Part shown: positions 15,084 through 21,510 of the stretch, one piece after another
Numbering within the stretch: the first letter of the stretch is position 1
How the letters are laid out: every line of letters begins with the position of its first letter
IMG/VR virus record: IMGVR_UViG_3300034066_001592
Location: 1 to 31,646 of that record
Origin: a virus
Direction: 5' to 3' (one strand)
DNA: 31,646 nucleotides
Position numbers and translations under genes: made by a program
The notes under the pieces: model-generated
Told to the model about the DNA's origin: nothing
Databases searched by the model: none
The model's input: only the letters and a program-made list of their open reading frames with translations

Positions 15084-15407
15084 ATGAAGCAATCTAAAAT
15101 AGAATTAGAATTGACTCCTATTACGGAGCAAAAATTAGAAGAGTTGGGGTTTGAGAAAGTATTGGAAGATGATGGTGGTGGATTCTATAATTATTTACTT
15201 AGATTACCAAAAGATTCATTAGACCCGAATTGCATGTGCCTTATTTCCTCATATAACAATGAATGGAAAGAGATTGGATTAGATGAGGGTGAATATATTG
15301 TAGAATTATTCGATAGTGGTGGGTTAGGTTTTTGCACATCGGTAGAGGAGGTTGATATACTGTATTATGTACTTACGAAACTTACCATATACCCACTCGA
15401 AAAATAA
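15084..15407 (+). CDS. Hypothetical acidic protein, 107 aa
   Basis: A strongly acidic protein starting MKQSKIELELTPITEQKLEEL, with DDGGGFYNYLLRL and DEGEYIVELFDSGG in the middle and a hydrophobic C-terminal helix (VDILYYVLTKLTIYPLEK). The ATG follows the lipoprotein stop directly, so it belongs to the 13781-15407 unit. The acidic composition could fit a DNA mimic or a small inhibitor, but nothing specific is recognised. Confidence 0.7.
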   Translation: MKQSKIELELTPITEQKLEELGFEKVLEDDGGGFYNYLLRLPKDSLDPNCMCLISSYNNEWKEIGLDEGEYIVELFDSGGLGFCTSVEEVDILYYVLTKLTIYPLEK

Positions 15408-15418
15408 ATTGGGGAAAA

Positions 15419-15450
15419 GTTGTAAAATTGAAAAATTTTTTGTATATTTG
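15419..15450 (+). promoter_or_regulatory. Host-type promoter, GTTG-N20-TATATTTG
   Basis: TATATTTG at 15443-15450 is a perfect -7 box, with GTTG at 15419-15422 exactly 20 bases upstream. The leader to ATG 15541 is about 85 bases, very A-rich, with a weak inverted repeat TGGTAT (15451-15456) / ATACCA (15474-15479). Confidence 0.7.
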
Positions 15451-15540
15451 TGGTATCTTTTTATAGTATCATAATACCAGGACAGATAAAAGAAAAGCTT
15501 AAAAAAATAAAACTTAAAACACAAAAAAAAAGAAAAGAAT

Positions 15541-16200
15541 ATGAAAAGTTACACGAATCAAGAGCTAGAGACTAATTACAAGAAATTCTTAGGAATCGTA
15601 GATAAGTACATCACAGGAGAAAGAAAGGAAAAACTTTTGAATATGTACTCAATGGACGAATTAGGTCCTAATTTGATGTTATCACCTGCAAGTGGTAATA
15701 AGAACTTTCACTACGCATATGAGGGTGGTTATATTGACCATATTTTTAATGTTTGTAAACACTCTCTGAAGATGAAGAATCTTTTTATTGAATGTGGGGG
15801 TACTATTGATTTCACAGATGAAGAATTAATCTTCTCAGCTTTACATCATGATTTAGGTAAGTTAGGCACTAAAGGAGAGCTTCATTATGTTGCTAATGAT
15901 TCAGATTGGCACATTAAGAACAGAGGTGAATACTTTAAAAGAAATGAAGCAATTCCTTTTATGGCTATTACAGATAGAGGATTCTTTACACTAGGTCAAT
16001 ATGGTATTACTTTATCAGATAAAGAATGGTTTGGTATCAAATTAACAGATGGTGTTTATGATGAAGACAATGAAAAGTATTACAAAGTATATGATACTTC
16101 TAAGTACCTTCGTTACACTATTCAGTATATCCTACATTGGGCAGACCATATGAGTACTGTTATTGAAAGACAGCAAGGATTGAAGGGAGACTTATTTTAA
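15541..16200 (+). CDS. HD-domain phosphohydrolase
   Basis: The 219-aa protein contains the HD metal-binding series: YEGGYIDHIFNV (H67), SALHHDLGKLG (H103-D104) and a late Asp in LHWADHM (D202). The layout, with a glycine-rich GGxxxH lead-in, resembles the HD domain of YhaM-type nucleases and of nucleotide hydrolases. Possible substrates are nucleoside phosphates, cyclic nucleotides or RNA ends. It has its own promoter and long leader, and is followed by another promoter, so it is a single-gene unit. Confidence 0.8.
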   Translation: MKSYTNQELETNYKKFLGIVDKYITGERKEKLLNMYSMDELGPNLMLSPASGNKNFHYAYEGGYIDHIFNVCKHSLKMKNLFIECGGTIDFTDEELIFSALHHDLGKLGTKGELHYVANDSDWHIKNRGEYFKRNEAIPFMAITDRGFFTLGQYGITLSDKEWFGIKLTDGVYDEDNEKYYKVYDTSKYLRYTIQYILHWADHMSTVIERQQGLKGDLF

Positions 16201-16206
16201 AATTAA

Positions 16207-16238
16207 TTTGGTAGATTAGGCATAAAGTTGTATATTTA
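16207..16238 (+). promoter_or_regulatory. Host-type promoter, TTTG-N20-TATATTTA
   Basis: TTTG at 16207-16210 and TATATTTA at 16231-16238 with a 20-base spacer, one mismatch in the last base. The ATG of the ParB-like gene is 69 bases downstream behind an A-rich leader. Confidence 0.75.
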
Positions 16239-16306
16239 CAAAATAAAAATAAAGGTTATAGTGAACACCTATTCTAAAGTTTCACACAATTTAAAACCAA
16301 AACAAA

Positions 16307-17698
16307 ATGGCAAAATCGACAATCGGTGGTGTATCCACTAAACAGTTGGCCAGCGAAGTTATGAAAGCCCGATATATTCATGGTGATGAGTGGCAGGATT
16401 ACATAGCTGACAAATTTGAAGAAGCGGGAATTCAACCCGAATTTTTTACAATCAATGATGGTTTCTCTGATAGAGAAGCTGATTATCAGTATGAAAAAAA
16501 TTGGATAGAAGCAAAAACTTTTATTAATTCAGCTGAAGTAACAAAAATTGTAACATTGTTTAATGTTCTCAAGACAATGGATATCAGAATGGTTATTATG
16601 TGTGAATGGAATAAAGGGGATAAGGCATATGCTAAGAATGTTAAAGACTTAGTATCCAGAGGAATCTATGTATTAGAAGGTCAATCAGAATGTGAATCTT
16701 TCATTATTAATGAAAGTGTTATATTAAATCCTGATAAGGTAGTTAAAATGGCTGAGCCTAAATCTATTCCTTTTGATAGAATTATACCTCATCCAAATAA
16801 CAGAGATTTGAATGTTAAGAATATCCCAACTATTAAGGGTTCTATTCTAAAAAACGGATTTTTTACTCAACTTAATGTTGTACCAGTTGGACCTGAAACA
16901 AAAATAAAGATGTGGGAGGAAAAGGTTAAACTACCAATTGGTATTACGGAAGGACAATGGTTTAATGAAGATTTTTATATGATTTTTGAAGGTCATACTA
17001 GATATTATTCTTTGAAAGAGTTATCCGAAAAGAAATATGTTATACCTGATATAGCTTGTACTAATGTACCTTGGGTTACTTCAGATGATATTGATTTGTT
17101 ACATAAAATTCTGATTACTACCAATACTACATATGCTGGCTGGAAATTGAAAAATTATGTTTCCTCTCATAAAGGTAATTTAGAATTGCTAAATGATTTA
17201 GATGGTGTATATTCATATGGTAAAATATTACACGCTATGAACTTAGCTAAAAAACAAAAATGGGGAGAAGCCAATCCAGTTTATTTATTCTGTCATACTG
17301 ATTCACTTGATTTCGATGATATGAAGCAAATAAAAAACGGAACATATCGAATTACTGAGACTGAATATTCGGAACAAATAAAACCTTTATTAGATTTTAT
17401 GACAGAATTAACTAATAATAATAGAAATTTTAGTGGTACTGTTATGAGAGATATTATAGTTGATATACGAATATTATACAATACTAATCAGGCTATTAAA
17501 GATAGGTATCATCAATTTTTATCTTGGCTTAGAATGAAATTTACCAATGAATATACAAATGATAGATTTCCTGATACAAAAGAAACTGGCCAAGCTTTTT
17601 GGAAAGGAATTAAGAATGAATATGATTATCTTATCAATAATAATATGGCTCCAATTGTACCATATACACCCCCTAAGACCATAAATTCATTTGCATAA
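16307..17698 (+). CDS. Nuclease-like/ParB-like domain fusion protein
   Basis: 463 aa. Residues about 25-130 look like a PD-(D/E)xK nuclease fold: helix with E27 (DEWQDYIADKFEE), D59 (READY), E68-A-K70 (NWIEAKTF), then beta-strands MVIMCEW and GIYVLEG. Residues about 150-245 are ParB-like: SIPFDRIIPHPNNRDLN, TIKGSILKNGFFTQLNVVPV, then FEGHTRYYSLKEL, the counterpart of the ParB GxRRxxA motif. The remaining 200 residues are helical and unrecognised. ParB folds bind DNA or hydrolyse CTP, and related phage proteins act as nucleases or regulators. It has its own host-type promoter and a strong terminator. Confidence 0.65.
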   Translation: MAKSTIGGVSTKQLASEVMKARYIHGDEWQDYIADKFEEAGIQPEFFTINDGFSDREADYQYEKNWIEAKTFINSAEVTKIVTLFNVLKTMDIRMVIMCEWNKGDKAYAKNVKDLVSRGIYVLEGQSECESFIINESVILNPDKVVKMAEPKSIPFDRIIPHPNNRDLNVKNIPTIKGSILKNGFFTQLNVVPVGPETKIKMWEEKVKLPIGITEGQWFNEDFYMIFEGHTRYYSLKELSEKKYVIPDIACTNVPWVTSDDIDLLHKILITTNTTYAGWKLKNYVSSHKGNLELLNDLDGVYSYGKILHAMNLAKKQKWGEANPVYLFCHTDSLDFDDMKQIKNGTYRITETEYSEQIKPLLDFMTELTNNNRNFSGTVMRDIIVDIRILYNTNQAIKDRYHQFLSWLRMKFTNEYTNDRFPDTKETGQAFWKGIKNEYDYLINNNMAPIVPYTPPKTINSFA

Positions 17699-17733
17699 TA
17701 CTGACACTTTTTCACTAATATACTGACAATTTT
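17698..17733 (+). repeat. Direct repeat ATACTGACA(C/A)TTTT
   Basis: Two 14-base copies, 17698-17711 and 17720-17733, differ at one position and start 22 bases apart, about two helical turns. They lie directly after the ParB-like gene. They could be binding sites or chance AT-rich repeats. Confidence 0.45.
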
Positions 17734-17767
17734 ACCATATCACTTCGGTGGTATGGTAATTGTTTTT
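17726..17767 (+). terminator. Rho-independent terminator with UUCG loop
   Basis: TTACCATATCAC (17732-17743) pairs with GTGGTATGGTAA (17748-17759) around a TTCG tetraloop, with ACAATT/AATTGT extending the stem outside a small bulge, then a T-run. This is the strongest hairpin in the window and ends the ParB-like unit. Confidence 0.9.
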
Positions 17768-17792
17768 ATATAATAAACTAAACAAAAAAATT

Positions 17793-18194
17793 ATGTACAA
17801 CACAACTAAAAAAAATTACACAACACTTGATGAAGTGTTTGATTCGTTTTTCAACAATGCAGTTTTTACACCACCAACTGTGAAATACCAAAACTCAAGA
17901 TTATCTATTGATGTAACAGAAGAAGAGGCAGTTATTGCTTTATCAGTTTTAGGTCATAGTAAAGATGATATTACTATTGAATTGGAAGAAGATGCAATAT
18001 TTGTAAAATCAATAAAAAGAGAATTATCAAAAGTTGAAAATGAATTAATTCAAACTATTAATGATAGAATTTCAGTAGGAGATAAATTTGATGGAGAGAA
18101 AACTTCAGCTAAAATCACTAATGGAATTCTGTATTTAACTATTCCTAAGAAGGAAGAACTAAAACCAAAAAAGGTTACGATTAAAGTTGGTTAA
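17793..18194 (+). CDS. Small heat-shock protein, Hsp20/alpha-crystallin family
   Basis: The start is set at ATG 17793, behind AAACAAAAAAATT; an upstream in-frame start at 17760 falls in the terminator hairpin. The 133-aa protein has a short helical N-terminus (LDEVFDSFFNNAV), an alpha-crystallin domain (RLSIDVTEEEAVIALSVLGH, DDITIELEEDAIFVKS) and the family's C-terminal strand NGILYLTIPKKEE. Hsp20 proteins form oligomers that hold unfolding proteins. Phage versions occur in T4-like cyanophages and may help capsid or tail folding. No host-type promoter precedes it; the upstream TTTTTATATAATAAAC may serve as a phage promoter. Confidence 0.88.
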   Translation: MYNTTKKNYTTLDEVFDSFFNNAVFTPPTVKYQNSRLSIDVTEEEAVIALSVLGHSKDDITIELEEDAIFVKSIKRELSKVENELIQTINDRISVGDKFDGEKTSAKITNGILYLTIPKKEELKPKKVTIKVG

Positions 18195-18217
18195 TTGAAA
18201 AATTATACCTATCTTTG
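18186..18217 (+). promoter_or_regulatory. Host-type promoter, GTTG-N20-TATCTTTG
   Basis: GTTG at 18186-18189 lies in the last codons of the hsp20 gene, and TATCTTTG at 18210-18217 is a perfect -7 box at the usual 20-base spacing. The predicted transcription start falls in the left arm of the terminator at 18221-18248. Confidence 0.7.
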
Positions 18218-18220
18218 TAA

Positions 18221-18248
18221 GGAAGACTAATACTAGTCTTCCTTTTTT
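18221..18248 (+). terminator. Rho-independent terminator after hsp20
   Basis: GGAAGACTA (18221-18229) and TAGTCTTCC (18234-18242) form a perfect nine-base-pair stem with loop ATAC, followed by six T. It ends the hsp20 transcript 26 bases after its stop. Confidence 0.9.
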
Positions 18249-18257
18249 ATTTAATAT

Positions 18258-18266
18258 ATATTTATA
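18258..18266 (+). promoter_or_regulatory. ATATTTATA motif, candidate phage promoter element
   Basis: ATATTTATA ends 22 bases before the ATG at 18289, just after the hsp20 terminator. It is identical to the sites at 4965 and 26982. With the host-type promoter at 18186 this region may have both an early and a late start. Confidence 0.4.
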
Positions 18267-18288
18267 ATATACAACAAACAAAACAATT

Positions 18289-18465
18289 ATGGCAAAGTTT
18301 CAACAAAGAATCATTGATAACAATGATGCAGCAAAACAAAGACTTCGTATCGTATTAGATATGATGAATGGTGGGAGACCGGCTAATAACGTAGAAGCAA
18401 TTCGTTTATTAGAAGAAGTTAAGAACTTAATCGACACAAACAACGATTTAATTACATTAGGATAA
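18289..18465 (+). CDS. Small hypothetical protein, 58 aa
   Basis: A 58-codon helical protein (starts MAKFQQRIIDNNDAAKQRLR, ends LIDTNNDLITLG) behind the leader ACAACAAACAAAACAATT. The next gene begins three bases after its stop, so the two are co-transcribed. No family recognised; the length and clean start context support a real gene. Confidence 0.65.
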   Translation: MAKFQQRIIDNNDAAKQRLRIVLDMMNGGRPANNVEAIRLLEEVKNLIDTNNDLITLG

Positions 18466-18467
18466 GA

Positions 18468-19364
18468 ATGAATTGGTTAAAGGTATTAGTTGGATTATCA
18501 GCTATTATTATAGCGGGTTGTGCTGCATACTTTTCCGTAACAGGATTAGGTGTTCTCTTCGCAGGAGCATCTATTTCTGTGATGGTAATGGCTGGTGCAT
18601 TAGAATTCGCTAAATTAGTGGCTGCAACCTACCTAAAACAGACTTGGGATGAGATTAAGGGGTTTAATAAGTGGTATTTAACGATTTCGGTGGGTATCCT
18701 GATGATAATTACCTCTGCGGGTATATTTGGTTACCTTTCCAATGCATTCCAACAGCAATCCTTACAATTACAACAAGTGGATAGGGAAGTTGCGGTGTGG
18801 CAAACGAAAATTGACCAAAATAACACCCAAATTACCCAATTATCCACTCAAATTACTGAATCTAACACCAATCAGGGTAAAATTTTGGATGGTGGTAAGG
18901 TAAATAGTAGATTACTTCGTTCAGTTGATAATAGAGATAGAGAAATCAGTAAATTGAACGATAAAATTGGTAAATTACAGGAGGCTAATGCTAAAAATAC
19001 CGAAGAAATCAACAAAATTAAGATTGCTAACATCGATTTAGAGAAAGAAGTAGGCGGATTTAGGTTTGTGGCGGATGCTTTTGGTATAGAACTCAAAAAT
19101 GTGGTTAAATTCTTCATATTTTTGATTGTCTTTGTGTTTGACCCACTCGCAATTGCTCTTATTATCGCATTTAATGGGTTAGTAATGAAAAGAGAGGAAG
19201 AAAAAGTACCTTCTATGTATGAGGTTTACGGAGAAACACCGATATTGAAATCAGAGAAGGATGCTGAGGTGTTTTTTAATGAAATAGAGAATCCAACCCC
19301 TCCTAATGAAGCTTTAGTTGAAGCAAAAGAGAAATATGACGAAGAATTAAAAAAAAAGTCGTAG
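18468..19364 (+). CDS. Membrane protein with central coiled coil
   Basis: 298 aa in the zero frame. Hydrophobic segments at about 5-25, 27-50, 69-91 and 212-240 predict four membrane spans. Residues 95-195 form a long Gln/Asn/Lys-rich coiled coil between spans 3 and 4 (QQVDREVAVWQTK, ITQLSTQITESN, DREISKLNDKIGKL). The C-terminal tail from 241 is charged. Similar 'coil-containing' membrane proteins of unknown role are known from marine T4-like phages. The gene ends in a nine-A run two codons before its stop, and that run contains a -1 slippery heptamer (19352-19358), so a longer product is likely. Two genes, 18289 and this one, share the upstream promoters. Confidence 0.8.
   Translation: MNWLKVLVGLSAIIIAGCAAYFSVTGLGVLFAGASISVMVMAGALEFAKLVAATYLKQTWDEIKGFNKWYLTISVGILMIITSAGIFGYLSNAFQQQSLQLQQVDREVAVWQTKIDQNNTQITQLSTQITESNTNQGKILDGGKVNSRLLRSVDNRDREISKLNDKIGKLQEANAKNTEEINKIKIANIDLEKEVGGFRFVADAFGIELKNVVKFFIFLIVFVFDPLAIALIIAFNGLVMKREEEKVPSMYEVYGETPILKSEKDAEVFFNEIENPTPPNEALVEAKEKYDEELKKKS
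19352..19358 (+). promoter_or_regulatory. Slippery heptamer A-AAA-AAG, probable -1 frameshift site
   Basis: A-AAA-AAG lies in frame as X-XXY-YYZ, with zero-frame codons AAA (19353-19355) and AAG (19356-19358), the same heptamer used in E. coli dnaX. The zero-frame TAG stop follows six bases later. No obvious stimulating hairpin or upstream Shine-Dalgarno-like element is seen. Confidence 0.6.
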
Positions 19365-19624
19365 AAGAGGATTATGATTTAAATAATTTAACTCAAGATT
19401 TTAGTATAAGGGGTATAGATTTAGATGGAGATGGTTCTATTGATGGAATTGATACCAATGGAGATGGGATGATTGATAAAGTTACTGCGCATCCAAATAG
19501 AGCATATGTAGTCAAAGATATACTTCCCTATTACGCTAGACCTGATTTTGATTGGAACGATAAGGATAAATGGATTAACGACCAAAACGCAGTTAATTAT
19601 TGGATTACTCATAGGAAAATTTAA
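19358..19624 (+). CDS. -1 frame extension of the membrane protein, with calcium-binding loops
   Basis: An open frame of 88 codons lies -1 relative to the membrane protein and overlaps its end, stopping with TAA at 19622-19624. It has no usable ATG near its beginning, so it is best read as a frameshift extension: 297 residues plus 88, giving 385. It contains two adjacent Asp/Gly-rich loops, DLDGDGSIDGID (318-329 of the fusion) and DTNGDGMID (329-337), matching EF-hand-like or type 3 thrombospondin calcium loops. An aromatic end follows (YYARPDFDWNDKDKW, NYWITHRKI). The alternative is a broken gene or a base-call error in the nine-A run. Confidence 0.6.
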   Translation, partial: VVEEDYDLNNLTQDFSIRGIDLDGDGSIDGIDTNGDGMIDKVTAHPNRAYVVKDILPYYARPDFDWNDKDKWINDQNAVNYWITHRKI

Positions 19625-19640
19625 ATTCTATATCAATTTA

Positions 19641-19672
19641 TTTGTAAATTTAAAATAATTTTAGTATCTTTG
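19641..19672 (+). promoter_or_regulatory. Host-type promoter, TTTG-N20-TATCTTTG
   Basis: TTTG at 19641-19644 and TATCTTTG at 19665-19672 match the Bacteroidota consensus perfectly with a 20-base spacer. ATG 19693 is 21 bases downstream. No terminator is seen before it. Confidence 0.85.
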
Positions 19673-19692
19673 TATAATATCAAATAAAAAAT

Positions 19693-20244
19693 ATGAAATT
19701 AACTAAGATTGAATCAACTCCTTTTACAAAATCAGATGAGGAATTGATATTAAAAACATTAAAGCGTTACGCTAGTAGCACAAAACTTTCAGCAGTTTGT
19801 ACCAGAAGTGTTAATCTACCATTCAGAGCATTTTATCTTAACACAGAAACTCCTCTTCTTTTAATTAATCCATACATCACAAAATATTCTAATGATGCAT
19901 TTCAATCTACGGAAATGTCTGAATTTGATACCAATGGTAAATCTAGAATTGTAGTTAGAGCATTTTCAATTGAAGTGCAAACTGATAATTTGGGATTAGT
20001 TGTGTTCAAGGGTGATGTGGAAAAAGATAGAGAAGGATTAGATGAATGTATTTTTGCACAACAAATGATTGACCTATTAGATGGTATAACAATTGCTGAT
20101 AAAAACATAAATCAACCTATTAAAAAACAAGTTCAATACGAAAGAAATCAATTAGTTATGGCGAAAGACCCTAGTGGTAATATTGAACAAATTAAATATA
20201 AACATATATCTAAATACATTGATAAAGGATATATTTTGATGTAA
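19693..20244 (+). CDS. Peptide deformylase-like protein, active site degenerate
   Basis: The 183-aa protein follows the peptide deformylase outline: a helical N-terminus, PLLLINPYIT (the NPxI strand), VVRAFSIEVQTDNLGL (counterpart of VxRxxxIxVxxxDxxG), and CIFAQQMIDLLDGI in the place of the metal-binding HExxH helix (normally xxQHExDHLxG). In that helix both metal His and the catalytic Glu appear replaced, reading QQMID, and no EGCLS motif is present. It is therefore probably not a deformylase. The retained fold may bind nascent chains or act as a structural protein. It has a perfect host-type promoter and leads the run toward the late sigma factor. Confidence 0.6.
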   Translation: MKLTKIESTPFTKSDEELILKTLKRYASSTKLSAVCTRSVNLPFRAFYLNTETPLLLINPYITKYSNDAFQSTEMSEFDTNGKSRIVVRAFSIEVQTDNLGLVVFKGDVEKDREGLDECIFAQQMIDLLDGITIADKNINQPIKKQVQYERNQLVMAKDPSGNIEQIKYKHISKYIDKGYILM

Positions 20245-20247
20245 ACT

Positions 20248-20529
20248 ATGGAAGGATTACCACAGACACAAAAGGAACTGAATGATTTCCTTACTTCTAA
20301 AATGTTAGAACAGAGTAATCAATTATTATCTACTCAGATATTATTATATTCAATAGTTGATTTGGTTATAGAAAAAGAATTAGTTTCAAAAGAGGATTTA
20401 GAATCTATGATAGATACTAAAAAAGAAATTCTAGAAAACTGGATTAAAGATGAAGTAAAAATTCATAAAAAAAAGAAAAAAGATGATTCTCCGTTTATGA
20501 TGCATTTCGGAGAACCTGGAGAAGCTTAA
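20248..20529 (+). CDS. Hypothetical protein, 93 aa
   Basis: A helical protein starting MEGLPQTQKELNDFLTSKML, with a central amphipathic helix (LLSTQILLYSIVDLVIEKEL), an acidic linker and a Lys-rich patch (KIHKKKKKDDS) before a C-terminal HFGEPGEA. The start is three bases after the previous stop. Function unknown; the basic patch could contact DNA. Confidence 0.65.
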   Translation: MEGLPQTQKELNDFLTSKMLEQSNQLLSTQILLYSIVDLVIEKELVSKEDLESMIDTKKEILENWIKDEVKIHKKKKKDDSPFMMHFGEPGEA

Positions 20530-20540
20530 AATAAAAAATT

Positions 20541-20789
20541 ATGGAATACATGTTGATAACGGTGTTAATTGTAATAATTGGTGTATTGTTTTATACACTA
20601 AAAACTGCTTTAGATAAAATAGAAGTATATGAACAATTTATATTAGATAGAAGAGATGCGTATTATCAACTATTGCAGAATATTAGAGATATTGATGCAA
20701 AGCAAATATTTGAAAAAGATGATGAGGTAGGAGTTACGTTTGATGAAATCAAAACTGAGATAGAAGAATTTAAAAATATTATAGAATAA
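20541..20789 (+). CDS. Small single-span membrane protein, 82 aa
   Basis: Residues 3-22 (YMLITVLIVIIGVLFYTL) form one membrane span or signal anchor. The rest is an acidic coiled-coil-like helix (DKIEVYEQFILDRRDAYYQLL, KTEIEEFKNIIE). It ends one base before the late sigma factor gene. The layout resembles small phage proteins of the spanin or membrane-anchor type, but there is no lysis gene nearby and no function can be assigned. Confidence 0.65.
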   Translation: MEYMLITVLIVIIGVLFYTLKTALDKIEVYEQFILDRRDAYYQLLQNIRDIDAKQIFEKDDEVGVTFDEIKTEIEEFKNIIE

Positions 20790-20790
20790 A

Positions 20791-21510
20791 ATGCCGAGAA
20801 AACCAAAAACACCGAAGAGTAAAATGTATTTCACTCTCGAAACGGAAGAAGCGATAATTGCATACAATAAATCGGATAATCTTAGAGAGAGAAATGTATT
20901 ATATACGGAGAAAATTAAGTATCCATTTGAAAAAATAGCAGAGAACGTACTTAATACTTATAAATTCTCATACTTCGATGATGGGCATTCAGATGTAAAA
21001 AGAGAAGTAGTATCTCAGATGATTTATAAAATCCATATGTTTCAGGAGGGTAAAGGTAAAGCGTTCTCTTACTTTACTAGAATGGCATTAAATCATTTAA
21101 TACTTTTAAATAATTCAAACTATAAGCGATATAAACAAAATGAATTGATGTCAGCAATGCCTGAGAGTTGGAATCCATCGGAGGATACAATGGCAATGGA
21201 AACCGCTGATAACCACATTGAATTTAGAACTCTTATGTTATCATATTGGGATGTAAGATTGAATGTGGTATTTGATAAGAAAAGAGATATTCAAATTGCG
21301 GATGCTATATTAGAATTATTTAGGAGAGTTGATTACATTGAAAATTTTAACAAAAAAAGTTTATACCTGTTAATAAGAGAAATGACAGGTCATAAAACAC
21401 ATTACATAACAAAAGTGATATCTACTATGAAAACTCATCAGGATGCGATATTAGAAGAATACCTTAACACAGGAGATATCACTATAGAAGAAGACATATT
21501 TTATAAATGA
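20791..21510 (+). CDS. 55: Late-transcription sigma factor, T4 gp55-like
   Basis: The 239-aa protein has the marine T4-like gp55 pattern. After a short basic N-terminus comes FTLETEEAIIAYNKSDNLRERNVLYTEKIKYPFEKIAENVLNT in outline (residues 14-56). Then follow DVKREVVSQMIYKIHMFQ and GKAFSYFTRMALNHLILLN, the sigma region-2-like helices that contact RNA polymerase and the late -10 box. The C-terminal part carries helices ending in EEDIFYK. In T4, gp55 directs host polymerase to TATAAATA promoters, working with the sliding clamp. It overlaps the carbamoyltransferase gene by four bases (ATGA). The motif TATTTATA found upstream of several genes may be its target. Confidence 0.85.
   Translation: MPRKPKTPKSKMYFTLETEEAIIAYNKSDNLRERNVLYTEKIKYPFEKIAENVLNTYKFSYFDDGHSDVKREVVSQMIYKIHMFQEGKGKAFSYFTRMALNHLILLNNSNYKRYKQNELMSAMPESWNPSEDTMAMETADNHIEFRTLMLSYWDVRLNVVFDKKRDIQIADAILELFRRVDYIENFNKKSLYLLIREMTGHKTHYITKVISTMKTHQDAILEEYLNTGDITIEEDIFYK

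Noticed and set aside
11800-19612. Minus-strand open frames opposite + genes (for example 13241-13441, 17293-17481, 18872-19117, 19421-19612)
   Set aside because: They lie opposite frames with recognised domains or good coding features, have biased low-complexity translations and lack start contexts, so they are shadows.
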